Origin: Pseudolabrys sp. Root1462
Lineage (GTDB): Bacteria > Pseudomonadota > Alphaproteobacteria > Rhizobiales > Xanthobacteraceae
Assembly: GCF_001426945.1 (NCBI RefSeq)
Contig: NZ_LMFS01000001.1
Coordinates: 2,030,848-2,094,847, forward strand
DNA: 64,000 bases
Direction: 5' to 3'
Position 1 is the stretch's first letter, and each line of letters opens with the position of its first letter. The translations under genes were made by a program, and so were the position numbers. Of the stretch, positions 34,156-42,738 are shown one piece after another. Under the pieces are notes generated by a model. It had not been told where the DNA came from and did no database searches. It saw nothing but the letters and a program-made list of their open reading frames with translations.

Positions 34156-36519
34156 ATGATCAACGATCCAAGCCGGCCAAGAACCGGTACTGACAATTCA
34201 CGGGAGCGCAGGCGTCCAAGCTTTGGAACATGGCTGATCGGCGCCGGCGCCGTCATTGCCCTTGCACTCACGATTTTCAATTACTTCTGGCGGGGCAATG
34301 GAATTCACGGCACCGCCGGCGCGGGCCTCGTCGTCGTTTCGACGGCGCTGATGGTCGCCGCATTCCTGGCCGTCGCATCCTTGCCGATGGCGAGATGGCT
34401 TCGTGCGCTGTTCATCGTCCTCATCGCACTGGACATCGTGGGCACGGGATTTGCGGCGTATATGCTCGAGGCCTATTTCGTCGTGGCCGCCATGATCGTC
34501 GCCGCGATTGGTTTCGTTGCCAGTCTCATTAAGCCGCAACAAGCCGGGACAATGGCCGCGGCCGGCATTGCCGCAATCGCCGTCGGTGCCTTTATCGCTC
34601 AAGGCACGATGTCGCGCGCGCAAGACGCCGCGCCGCAGTCGCCGGCTCCGCAGCAGCAGCCCGCGGCGCCCGTGGTCGGCGCCACGCATTACGATGGCTG
34701 GTACACCTTCAACGGCGATCTCGAAAACCACAAATATTCGACCGCCGATCAGATTACGCCGCAGAACGTCGCCAAGCTGACCAAGGCCTGGGAAGTGCAC
34801 ACCGGCGACATGTCCGATGGCAGCGGCAAGGCGTCGAAGAGCGACTGGTCGGCGACGCCACTGTTCGTCAACAATACGGTATACGTATCGACACCGTTCT
34901 ATCGCATCTTCGCTATCGCGCCCGACACCGGAAAGGTGAAGTGGACCTACGATACGCACGCGGTCCTCAAGGCGGTGACGCAGCCTGACCTGAAAACCCG
35001 CGGCGTCGCCTATTGGCAGGCGGCCAATCCGGAGAGCGGCAAGGCCTGCGATAAGATGGTCTATGTCGGCACGATGGAGGCCAAGCTGTATGCGGTCGAC
35101 GCCGACAGCGGCAAGCCGTGCGACGGTTTCGCCAACAAGGGCGTGCTCGATATCAACCAGTGGAACACAACGAACGCCAAGTGGCCGTTGTCGATCCTGC
35201 AGCCGCCGACTGTTTATAAGGACACGCTCTACATTGGCTGGGCGGGCAAGGACTGGGCCGACGCCGAAGCGCCTCCGGGCACCATCTTCGCCGTCGATGC
35301 GCGCACCGGCGCGCTGAAACGGACCTTCAACGCCCTGCCGGAAGATATCCGCAGGAAGACCGGCACGGCCAATGTCTGGGCCAGCATGTCGATCGATCCC
35401 GAGCACGGCATTCTTTATCTGCCGATCAGCTCGCCGAGCCCGAATTTCTACGGCGGCAATCGCAAGGAGAATATCCCGGCCGCGACGTCGGTCACCGCGC
35501 TCAACGCCGACACCGGTCAGGTGCTCTGGATCCGGCAGATCGTCCATCACGACATCTGGGATTACGACACCGATGCGCCTCCGACGCTGGTCGATATTCA
35601 CAAGGACGGCCGGACCATCCCGGCTTTGGTGCAGTCCAGCAAGATGGGCTTTCTGTTCGTGCTCAACCGCCTGACGGGCGAACCGATCTACCCGATCGAG
35701 GAGCACAAGGTCCCGGCGTCCGATGTGGACGGCGAACAGGCCTCGCCGACGCAACCCTATCCGACGGGGCTGGCGCCGACGGTGCCTGATGAGTTTCCCG
35801 GCATATCGGCCGTCGCCGACATCGCGAGCTTCGGACAGTGCTCGCGGATGTTCGCGCAAATTCGCTATGACGGCCGCTACACGCCGCCCAGCCTAAAGGG
35901 CAGTCTTGCCTATCCTTCCACGGCGGGAGGCGTCGAATGGGGCGGCGGCGCCGTCGATCCGACGAGCGGCATCTATGTGGTGAACTCGTCGAACGTCGCG
36001 CAGATTTATAAACTGATGACCCGCAAGGATTACGAGGCCGCCGACAAGGGCGCCGACCCCGGCGCCAATGGCTACTATCCGCAGGCGGGCTCGCCCTACG
36101 GCTTTTATCTGACGAATTTCGTCAACTTCCTCGGCATGCCGTGCTGGAAGCCGCCTTATGGCACCATGTCGGCTTACGACCTCAACAGCGGAAAGCTCCT
36201 GTGGCGCAAGCCGTTCGGCGTGTCCCAGAAGTGGGGCTTCTACATGCCGAAGTCATGGGGCTCCGTGACCATCGGCGGGCCGCTCGTCACCAAGTCGGGC
36301 CTGATCTTCGTCGGCGGCTCGATGGACGCGCGCGTCCGCGCCATCGATCTGAAGTCCGGTGACGTCTTGTGGCAGGCGTTGGTCGATGCGCCGTCGGTCG
36401 CCAATCCCGCGACCTACACCTACAACGGCAAGCAATATGTCGTGTTCGTCGCTGGCGGCAACGCCATCCTCAAACCTCAGACGGGCGATCAGGTGGTCGC
36501 CTACGCGCTGCCGGGCTGA
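34156..36519 (+). CDS. Membrane-bound PQQ-dependent dehydrogenase (glucose/quinate/shikimate family)
   Basis: The protein is 787 residues; GAGGG lies six bases before the ATG at 34156. About five TM helices occupy the first 150 residues, then the periplasmic eight-bladed beta-propeller. YTFNGDLENHKYSTADQIT begins the PQQ domain, HHDIWDYD is the family's catalytic-site motif, and tryptophan-docking-type repeats recur. This family oxidises sugars or quinate/shikimate and gives electrons to ubiquinone; the exact substrate is open. No PQQ synthesis genes are in the window. An inverted GGAACC/GGTTCC pair at 34090-34116 lies just upstream. Confidence 0.9.
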   Translation: MINDPSRPRTGTDNSRERRRPSFGTWLIGAGAVIALALTIFNYFWRGNGIHGTAGAGLVVVSTALMVAAFLAVASLPMARWLRALFIVLIALDIVGTGFAAYMLEAYFVVAAMIVAAIGFVASLIKPQQAGTMAAAGIAAIAVGAFIAQGTMSRAQDAAPQSPAPQQQPAAPVVGATHYDGWYTFNGDLENHKYSTADQITPQNVAKLTKAWEVHTGDMSDGSGKASKSDWSATPLFVNNTVYVSTPFYRIFAIAPDTGKVKWTYDTHAVLKAVTQPDLKTRGVAYWQAANPESGKACDKMVYVGTMEAKLYAVDADSGKPCDGFANKGVLDINQWNTTNAKWPLSILQPPTVYKDTLYIGWAGKDWADAEAPPGTIFAVDARTGALKRTFNALPEDIRRKTGTANVWASMSIDPEHGILYLPISSPSPNFYGGNRKENIPAATSVTALNADTGQVLWIRQIVHHDIWDYDTDAPPTLVDIHKDGRTIPALVQSSKMGFLFVLNRLTGEPIYPIEEHKVPASDVDGEQASPTQPYPTGLAPTVPDEFPGISAVADIASFGQCSRMFAQIRYDGRYTPPSLKGSLAYPSTAGGVEWGGGAVDPTSGIYVVNSSNVAQIYKLMTRKDYEAADKGADPGANGYYPQAGSPYGFYLTNFVNFLGMPCWKPPYGTMSAYDLNSGKLLWRKPFGVSQKWGFYMPKSWGSVTIGGPLVTKSGLIFVGGSMDARVRAIDLKSGDVLWQALVDAPSVANPATYTYNGKQYVVFVAGGNAILKPQTGDQVVAYALPG

Positions 36520-36525
36520 ATCGGT

Positions 36526-36556
36526 AGCGGCGCGCGGATGAGATCCGCGCGCCGCT
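36526..36556. terminator. Strong hairpin between convergent genes
   Basis: AGCGGCGCGCGGAT (36526-36539) pairs perfectly with ATCCGCGCGCCGCT (36543-36556), fourteen pairs around loop GAG. It lies just after the dehydrogenase stop and touches the stop codon of the convergent kinase gene, so it probably terminates both transcripts despite lacking a T tract. Confidence 0.75.
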
Positions 36557-38088
36557 CAGGCCGGCGCCGGCCAGGGTAATTCAATTGCACAGCTCAAGCC
36601 GGCAGGCCGATAGCTCAATTCGACCTTGCCGCGAAGATCTTCCTTGAGGCTGCGCTCGAGCAGCACCGAGCCGAAACCGCGCCGGTTCGGCGGCTCGACC
36701 GCGGGTCCGCCGCTTTCTTGCCAGTCGATGAGCAAGAGGCGGCTGTCGCCATCGGCGCGGGACCAGGCAAGACTGACGCGGCCCTTGTCGTTCGACAGCG
36801 CGCCGTACTTTACCGCGTTGGTCGTCAACTCGTGGAACGCCATAGCCAGCGCCAGCGCCTCACGCGGCGGCAGTAGAACGCGCGGACCGGCGATATCGAC
36901 GCGGTCTTTATAGGCGTCACCGGCATGCAGCGCGTCGCGCGCGATGTCGGACAACGCGGCGTTTTCCCAGTTCGAGGCGGTGAGCAGATTATGTGCCGCC
37001 GCCAAGGCCATCAGCCGGTTCTCAAAGGCCTGCCGCGGCTCGCGGGCAACGCCCCGGAATGTCTGATTGGCCATGGCCTGCACCACGGCGAGCGTATTCT
37101 TGACGCGATGGTTGAGCTCGGCCAGCAGCAGCTCGCGCTGCGCATCGGCGCGCTGGCGTTCGCTGATATCGATGTTGACGCCGATCATGCCGAGCAATTC
37201 ACCCGACGCCGACAGGCGCGGCTGGGCGTGTGTCTGCAGCACGTGGTAGGCGCCGTCCAGCGCGCTCCTGTAGCGGCCGACGATGGTGCACAAGCGGCGC
37301 TCGGCCATGGCTTCGCCTATCGCCCGGCCGACCTCAGGCATGTCTTCCGGATGAGTGGTCTGCGCCCAATTGAAGCTGGCGATACCCTGCTCCGAAACGC
37401 CCCAGAACTCGCGCAGCATGCGATTGAGGTGGAGACAGTGGCCGTCCTTGTCGCTCATCCAGATCATCACGGGCGCGTTTTCCGACATCACCCGGAAGCG
37501 TTGTTCGGATTCGCGGAGATCGTTTTCCGCGGCGCGACGGCGCGCATCGGCCCGCGCCCGCTCCAGGCTGAAGCCGACCTGCCGCGCGATGGTGACGGCG
37601 AGTTCGATCTCCGAAGCCGTGAAGCTGCGCCGGTCCGGATAGTAGGTCATGAACTTGCCAACGACTTCGCCGTCGGCGACCAGCGGAATAAACCCGAGGG
37701 CGCAGATACCCTCGTTGCGGATGGTTTCCTTGATCCAGTCCGCTTCGGACGTGTCATCGATGTCGGAGACGAAGATCGGCTGCGGATCGCGGTCCCCGGG
37801 CCGCCACGGCGAATGGCCGCGAAGCATGTTGCGGTAATGATCGGACAGACCGCGCCAGGCGACGAACTGCATCATCCCAGCCTCGTCGAACAGCAAAATG
37901 GAAGCACGGGTACAGGACAAAGTGCCCATGATGGCATCGAGCGCGGCTTCGTAAACCTCGGCTTGGGAACGCGCGCGATAGAGGCGATCGGTGAGAAGAT
38001 AGAGGGCTGAGAGTTCGCTGACCGCATTGAGCCGCGACCCGGGCGTCACCGCACCGGCGATCTCGGCTTGCCGCTCCATCTGCCCCAT
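36556..38088 (-). CDS. HWE-type sensor histidine kinase (GAF-PAS-kinase)
   Basis: The product is about 510 residues. The ATG at 38088 has AAGGA eight bases upstream; ATGs at 38124 and 38079 are alternatives. GAF covers about 32-178, PAS 192-312 (HPEDM near 246-250), and the phospho-acceptor His327 lies in LNHRVKNTLAVVQ. The ATP-binding part shows FHELTTNAVKYGALS and WQESGGP, the HWE family marks, with GFGSVLLERSL at the end. It has no TM segment, so it senses cytoplasmic signals. No response regulator is adjacent; the divergent neighbour is a soluble chemoreceptor. Confidence 0.88.
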   Translation of the reverse strand: MGQMERQAEIAGAVTPGSRLNAVSELSALYLLTDRLYRARSQAEVYEAALDAIMGTLSCTRASILLFDEAGMMQFVAWRGLSDHYRNMLRGHSPWRPGDRDPQPIFVSDIDDTSEADWIKETIRNEGICALGFIPLVADGEVVGKFMTYYPDRRSFTASEIELAVTIARQVGFSLERARADARRRAAENDLRESEQRFRVMSENAPVMIWMSDKDGHCLHLNRMLREFWGVSEQGIASFNWAQTTHPEDMPEVGRAIGEAMAERRLCTIVGRYRSALDGAYHVLQTHAQPRLSASGELLGMIGVNIDISERQRADAQRELLLAELNHRVKNTLAVVQAMANQTFRGVAREPRQAFENRLMALAAAHNLLTASNWENAALSDIARDALHAGDAYKDRVDIAGPRVLLPPREALALAMAFHELTTNAVKYGALSNDKGRVSLAWSRADGDSRLLLIDWQESGGPAVEPPNRRGFGSVLLERSLKEDLRGKVELSYRPAGLSCAIELPWPAPA

Positions 38089-38284
38089 GACCCCGTCCTT
38101 GCCCCACCGCGCCGGCCAGCGCATCGCCGTGCGCCGCCGATCCGGCTTCCCCGCCCGGGCCCGTAACGCCTCAATATCGAAACAAGTTCCATGGAAGAAG
38201 GCCGCCTTGGCCACCGATAAACATGTGTTAACCGTAATTTCGTAACGTCCGCCGCGATAAGGCTTAAAAATCGGGGCGAAGCGC

Positions 38285-39718
38285 ATGGCCGCACGACTCT
38301 TGCGAATGCCCCTGCGGAGGGATAGCCGCCCGTCGCCGCTGTCGGACATCGGCGACCGTGCCGGCCGATTGAGCGTCGAGATTGCCGACGCCGCCGGCCT
38401 GATCGGCGACCTCACCACGCTCGGCCAGACCCAATCCAAGAGCGCCGAGGGCGCCATCGCGGCCGCGCGGCAAATGGCCGAGACCAACGCCCTGCTCGCT
38501 GCGGCGATGGAAGCAGCGCGCCTCTCCGCCGACACGACCGAAGCGACTCTGCGCGACAGCGCCGGTCACGTATCGACATCGCTCACCCGGTCGATCGAGA
38601 AGATCGAAGCGCTTGGCGATGGCGCCATCGCGCTCAAGGCGACCATCGAGAAGGTCGCCGCGACCATCCATGACGTCCAGGAAACCAGCGCGGCGGTGCG
38701 CCGCATCGCCGACGAAACCGAATTGCTGGCCCTCAACGCCTCGATCGAAGCCGTGCATGCCGGCACCGCCGGCGCCGGCTTCGCCGTGATCGCCGCCGCT
38801 GTCAAACGGCTCGCCGAGCAATCGCGGCAGTCGACCAAGGACGCGCAGGCGCAGTTGGAGAAGCTGGCGGGGACCCTGTCCGAACTCGTCGGCCAGGCCG
38901 ACGGCAACACCAAGATTGCCCTCGCCGCCAAAACGGAATCGGCCGGCGCTCAGCAGTCGATCTCCGAGCTGCACGCGTTGGTCGACACCGTTCAGGGCGT
39001 GACCCGTGAAATCAGTACCATGGCCGAACAGGTCGAACGCAACAGCGCCAGTTTCGAGACGCTCAACAGCGAGCTAACCGGCCTCGTCGGCGCGGTCGAG
39101 GCCGGCGCCGGCAAGCTCACGCAAGCCAAGGCGCGCACGGACTCGATCCTGACCATCAGCGAAGACTTCCTCATTTTCATCGCCGACTCCGGCATCAAGA
39201 CGCCGGACACGCCGCTGGTCGCGCTGTGCCAGAAAACCGCGAGCGCGATTGCCGCGCAGTTTGAACGCGCCATCGCCAAGGGCACGATCAGCGCCGCCGA
39301 TCTGTTCGACGAACGCTATGTGCCTATTCCTAAGTCCGATCCGCAGCAGATGATGACGCGCTTCGTCGCCTTCACCGACAAGGTGCTCCCGGAGATCCAG
39401 GAGCCGGTGCTCGAGGCCGATCCGCGGATCGTGTTCTGCGCTGCCATCGACCGCAACGCCTTTCTGCCGACGCATAACCTCAAATACTCGCAGCCGCAGG
39501 GCGCCGATCCGGCCTGGAACGCCGCCAACTGCCGCAACCGCCGCATGTTCAATGATCGCACCGGCCTCTCCGCCGGCCGCAGCGAGCGCGCCTTCCTGCT
39601 GCAGACCTACCGCCGCGACATGGGCGGCGGCGAATTCGTGCTCATGAAGGATGTCTCGGCGCCGATCGTCGTCAACGGCCGGCACTGGGGCGGCTTCCGC
39701 ATTGGCTTCAAGGTCTAG
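38285..39718 (+). CDS. Soluble methyl-accepting chemotaxis-type receptor with C-terminal sensor domain
   Basis: The protein is 477 residues without TM segments. The N-terminal 300 residues are heptad-rich helices, and the signalling hairpin is ETELLALNASIEAVHAG...GFAVIAAAVKRLAEQS at about 144-180. The C-terminal domain (about 305-477) carries FLPTHN, RNRRMFNDRTGL, LQTYRRDMGGG and RHWGGFRIGF, a ligand-binding module I recall at the end of alphaproteobacterial soluble receptors. It could feed a chemotaxis or Che-like pathway elsewhere. It is divergent from the HWE kinase. Confidence 0.85.
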   Translation: MAARLLRMPLRRDSRPSPLSDIGDRAGRLSVEIADAAGLIGDLTTLGQTQSKSAEGAIAAARQMAETNALLAAAMEAARLSADTTEATLRDSAGHVSTSLTRSIEKIEALGDGAIALKATIEKVAATIHDVQETSAAVRRIADETELLALNASIEAVHAGTAGAGFAVIAAAVKRLAEQSRQSTKDAQAQLEKLAGTLSELVGQADGNTKIALAAKTESAGAQQSISELHALVDTVQGVTREISTMAEQVERNSASFETLNSELTGLVGAVEAGAGKLTQAKARTDSILTISEDFLIFIADSGIKTPDTPLVALCQKTASAIAAQFERAIAKGTISAADLFDERYVPIPKSDPQQMMTRFVAFTDKVLPEIQEPVLEADPRIVFCAAIDRNAFLPTHNLKYSQPQGADPAWNAANCRNRRMFNDRTGLSAGRSERAFLLQTYRRDMGGGEFVLMKDVSAPIVVNGRHWGGFRIGFKV

Positions 39719-39753
39719 CGATACCGGATCGGCTGCGGTAACCGCCGGTAGCC

Positions 39754-39767
39754 TTGACCGAGATCAA
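39754..39767 (+). promoter_or_regulatory. FNR/FixK box TTGACCGAGATCAA
   Basis: TTGA-N6-TCAA matches the FNR/FixK consensus and extends to GCCTTGA/TCAAGGC (39751-39770), the symmetric form common for rhizobial FixK2 targets. The start codon of the 66-residue membrane protein is 54 bases downstream, so a centre near -41.5 is feasible, with TGAATG (39791-39796) as a weak -10. Confidence 0.6.
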
Positions 39768-39820
39768 GGCCGCGATGGCCCACCGGCTCCTGAATGCTTG
39801 TCGCGATTCAGGAGGTCACC

Positions 39821-40021
39821 ATGCTCAAAATCGCCGCCCCTGTTTGGATGATGATCGGCACCACGCTCGCCGGCATCGCCGTCATGATCGTGCTCAGCGT
39901 GCCGTCGCTCGCCGCGCATGATCGCCAGTACATCCCCTACGCCGCCCTCGTCGGCTTCATCGTCGCCATCCCAATCGCCTACGTGGTCGCCGGCCGAATG
40001 CGCAACGCGTTCAGGACCTGA
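39821..40021 (+). CDS. Small two-TM membrane protein behind an FNR/FixK box
   Basis: The ORF encodes 66 residues; AGGAGGT at 39810-39816, five bases before the ATG, is an excellent ribosome site and decides the start. Hydrophobic helices at about residues 5-24 and 36-56 flank a short polar loop AAHDRQYIPY. I do not recognise the family. The FNR/FixK-type site upstream suggests it is made at low oxygen. Confidence 0.78.
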   Translation: MLKIAAPVWMMIGTTLAGIAVMIVLSVPSLAAHDRQYIPYAALVGFIVAIPIAYVVAGRMRNAFRT

Positions 40022-40034
40022 GCAGCGCTCGGTC

Positions 40035-40054
40035 GGCCGAACCGCGGTTCGGCC
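40035..40054. terminator. Perfect 20-base palindrome
   Basis: GGCCGAACCGCGGTTCGGCC is a perfect palindrome 13 bases after the small membrane protein gene and 60 before tetR. It could fold as a terminator hairpin or be an operator; no T tract follows. Confidence 0.4.
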
Positions 40055-40077
40055 CGCGACGGCACAGTCGTGCCTAC

Positions 40078-40106
40078 TTGACACACGTGTGCCATTTGGC
40101 CTAATT
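40078..40106 (+). promoter_or_regulatory. Sigma70-like promoter with overlapping palindrome for the TetR gene
   Basis: TTGACA (40078-40083), a 17-base spacer and CTAATT (40101-40106) form a plausible promoter eight bases before the ATG at 40114. The palindrome CACACGTGTG (40082-40091) overlaps the -35 box, where a TetR-type repressor could autoregulate. A near-leaderless mRNA would result. Confidence 0.45.
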
Positions 40107-40113
40107 GCGGGCC

Positions 40114-40707
40114 ATGAGCGCAACGCCTTTGCAGGACCGCCGCGCCGCGCTGGCGCGTGAAGCCATTCTCGATGCGCTGGTCGCGCATCTGGAGGCCGGC
40201 GATATCGACACCGTCGGCATGGAGGATCTGGCGCGCGAGGCTGGGGTCTCGAGGCGGACACTCTATCGCTACTTTCCGACCCGCGGCGATCTCATCGCCG
40301 CTGCGGGCGATTGGGTGCGCGGTCACGTTTTCAACATTGAGCCGGGGATCGGCGATGGCGGCATCGCGGCGAGCTTCCGCGCTGGCACCGAACGCATGCG
40401 CGGCCGGCCGAAGCTCGCCCGGGCCCTGCTCGCGACCGAAAGCGGACGCGCCGTACGCGGCAGCTTCCGGTCCGCGCGGGCCGATGCGATCCGCCGCGAC
40501 GTCCGCGCCAAGGCGCCAGGTTTGCCGCGCCGCGACGCCGAGCGCGCCGCCGCCATTCTCACCTGTCTATGCAGCCTGAATGCTTTTGTCAGCCTGCAAG
40601 AAGAATCGGGGCTGAGCCCCGAACAAGCCGAGGAAGCCATCCTTTGGGCCCTCGACGTCATTCAAGCCGAAGCGCAACGCGACAGCCGCAAGAGGACCAC
40701 GCGATGA
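40114..40707 (+). CDS. TetR/AcrR family transcriptional regulator
   Basis: The 197-residue protein has the TetR N-terminal DNA-binding domain (about 12-58): AILDALVAHLEAGDIDTVGMEDLAREAGVSRRTLYRYFPTRGDLIAA, with the turn and recognition helix intact. The C-terminal part is a ligand domain of unknown specificity. It overlaps the monooxygenase-like gene by four bases (ATGA), so they are one operon and the regulator probably responds to the partner's substrate. Confidence 0.9.
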   Translation: MSATPLQDRRAALAREAILDALVAHLEAGDIDTVGMEDLAREAGVSRRTLYRYFPTRGDLIAAAGDWVRGHVFNIEPGIGDGGIAASFRAGTERMRGRPKLARALLATESGRAVRGSFRSARADAIRRDVRAKAPGLPRRDAERAAAILTCLCSLNAFVSLQEESGLSPEQAEEAILWALDVIQAEAQRDSRKRTTR

Positions 40708-41027
40708 GCAAGCCAGCGATCTTCATCAATTGTTTCGAGGTGCCCGCAGGCCGCGAGGACGAATTCTACGCGATGTGGGAAACGGTCAATCGTTACATGC
40801 GCGAAAAACCGGGCTTTATCTCGAACCGCCTGCACCGGGCTACCACGCCAGATGCGCGATTCCGCTTCATCAACTACGTGCTGTGGCGCACCGAAGCCGA
40901 CTGGCGCGACGCGCATGACGACGGCTTCCGTGCGCTGGCCAGCAATCCCGCCTGGCGCGATTTCCCGCCCAGCGGCGCGCTGTTCGATGTCGTGATGGAA
41001 TATGCGGCAACGTCCGCGGCGGCGTGA
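40704..41027 (+). CDS. Antibiotic biosynthesis monooxygenase (ABM) domain protein
   Basis: The protein is 107 residues, a single dimeric alpha+beta barrel: FINCFEVPAGREDEFYAMWETVNRYMREKPGFISNRLHRAT and FINYVLWRTEADWRDAH are the ABM pattern. Members include heme-degrading enzymes and quinol monooxygenases. The catalytic role here is not clear. Its start overlaps the tetR stop. Confidence 0.85.
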   Translation: MSKPAIFINCFEVPAGREDEFYAMWETVNRYMREKPGFISNRLHRATTPDARFRFINYVLWRTEADWRDAHDDGFRALASNPAWRDFPPSGALFDVVMEYAATSAAA

Positions 41028-41030
41028 GGC

Positions 41031-42239
41031 TCAGCGCAGTTCCGGCGTCGCGGCAAAGAAGCGAGCGTGCTCGGCGAGCGCGTAGCGGTCGGTCATGCCG
41101 GCGATATAATCGGCAACGCGGCGCGCTTGAGCGGTTGCGTCGAGCGTATCGAAACCCTCGCGCCATTCGGCCGGCAGATCGGCCGGGGCCTTCAGGAAAT
41201 GCGCGAACAGGTCGGCGACCACCTCCTCCGCATCGTGCATCACCCGCATGACGCGGCTGTGCCGGTACATGCGCGGATAGAGGAAGCCCTTGATCGCGGC
41301 ATCGACTGCAGTCATGGAGTCGGAGAAGCCGACAACGGGAGCCCCGGCTTGGCGAATATCGGCGACACTGCCCGGCCCGAGCGCCGCGAGGCGCCGTTCG
41401 CTTTCGCCGATGACGTCCTCGATCATTCGGGTGATAACGCGGCGCGTGACTTCATGGACGCGGCGTGTCGGCTCGAGGCTTGGATAGCGCTCGTGGATTT
41501 CCCGCACGATGTCGTTGAGAAACGGCACCGAGGCGACATCGCCCAGCGTGAACAGATCGGCACGCAGGCCGTCATCAATGTCGTGCGCGTTATAGGCAAT
41601 GTCGTCGGCAACGGCGGCGATTTGCGCCTCCGCCGAAGCCTGTGACCACAGTTCCAGATCGAAGCGCCGGTTGAAGGCGAGAACCGGCCGCGGCACGCCA
41701 TGGGCGGCGTAGCGCCGCGTCGGCGCGGCGTCGCGGCCCATCAGCGGTCCGTTGTGCTTGACCAGGCCCTCGAGCGTCTCCCAGGTCAGGTTGAGGCCGT
41801 CGAAGTCGGCGTAGCGGCGCTCCAGGTCAGTCACGATGCGCAGCGCCTGGGCGTTGTGATCGAAGCCGCCGGCATCGGCGAGCAACCGGTCGAGCGCACG
41901 CTCGCCGGCGTGGCCGAACGGCGTGTGGCCGAGGTCATGGCTCAGCGCCACCACTTCCGCGAGGTCCTCGTCGCAGCCGAGCGCACGGGCCAGCGAGCGG
42001 GCGATCTGCGCTACCTCCAGCGTATGGGTCAGGCGGGTGCGGTAGTGATCGCCTTCGTGATAGATGAAGACCTGGGTCTTGTAGGCGAGCCGGCGGAACG
42101 CCGCCGAATGGATGATGCGGTCGCAGTCGCGGCGGAAATCGTTGCGGGTCGGGCTCGGCGGCTCGGCCACGAGCCGACCACGGCTCGAAGCCGGAATGGC
42201 GGCATAAATGGCGCGAGAACGGCCGCTATCGATGGCCAT
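41031..42239 (-). CDS. dgt: dGTPase-like HD-domain triphosphohydrolase
   Basis: The protein is 402 residues from the ATG at 42239, the usual length in this group; ATG 42269 and GTG 42290 are also in frame. [42 protein letters not shown] opens the domain, and [17 protein letters not shown] supplies the HD pair. It would split dNTPs to deoxynucleoside and triphosphate. It is divergent from erpA and convergent on the ABM gene with a three-base gap. Confidence 0.93.
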   Translation of the reverse strand: MAIDSGRSRAIYAAIPASSRGRLVAEPPSPTRNDFRRDCDRIIHSAAFRRLAYKTQVFIYHEGDHYRTRLTHTLEVAQIARSLARALGCDEDLAEVVALSHDLGHTPFGHAGERALDRLLADAGGFDHNAQALRIVTDLERRYADFDGLNLTWETLEGLVKHNGPLMGRDAAPTRRYAAHGVPRPVLAFNRRFDLELWSQASAEAQIAAVADDIAYNAHDIDDGLRADLFTLGDVASVPFLNDIVREIHERYPSLEPTRRVHEVTRRVITRMIEDVIGESERRLAALGPGSVADIRQAGAPVVGFSDSMTAVDAAIKGFLYPRMYRHSRVMRVMHDAEEVVADLFAHFLKAPADLPAEWREGFDTLDATAQARRVADYIAGMTDRYALAEHARFFAATPELR

Positions 42240-42334
42240 GACGGCGTTTTCCGGCGAATCGGGCCGCATTGACGTCACAGCCCGGCGCACTTAACTATCC
42301 AAGCAAGCGTAACGCAACGCCGTAGAGGACTGCC

Positions 42335-42679
42335 ATGGACGCAACGACAATGGACGCCAGCGTCACCGTCAGCGAACGGGCGGCCCGCCGCATCGGCGAA
42401 ATCCTGAAGAACGAGCCGGCCGGCACCATGCTCCGTGTCAGCGTCGAGGGCGGCGGCTGTTCCGGCTTCCAGTACAAGTTCGACATGGAGCGCGAAAAGG
42501 CGGGCGACGACATCGTCATCAACCGTGACGGCGCGACCGTTCTGATCGACCCGATGTCGGTCGAATACATGGCCGGCTCCGAGATCGATTTCGTCGATGA
42601 CCTGATCGGCGCCTCGTTCAAGGTCAAGAACCCGAACGCCACCGCGTCCTGCGGCTGCGGCACCAGCTTTTCGCTTTAG
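42335..42679 (+). CDS. erpA: Iron-sulfur cluster insertion protein ErpA (A-type carrier)
   Basis: The 114-residue protein has the three conserved Cys of the HesB/IscA family: GGGCSGFQYKF and the C-terminal CGCGTSF. GAGG lies six bases before ATG 42335. It carries [4Fe-4S] or [2Fe-2S] clusters to apo-proteins. The pairing with a divergent dgt is seen across Rhizobiales. Confidence 0.93.
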   Translation: MDATTMDASVTVSERAARRIGEILKNEPAGTMLRVSVEGGGCSGFQYKFDMEREKAGDDIVINRDGATVLIDPMSVEYMAGSEIDFVDDLIGASFKVKNPNATASCGCGTSFSL

Positions 42680-42738
42680 CCAGACGCCCGTACGAGTGCA
42701 GCCGCGGCCCCGCCCAAGGAGCCACGGTTTCTCGCGCC

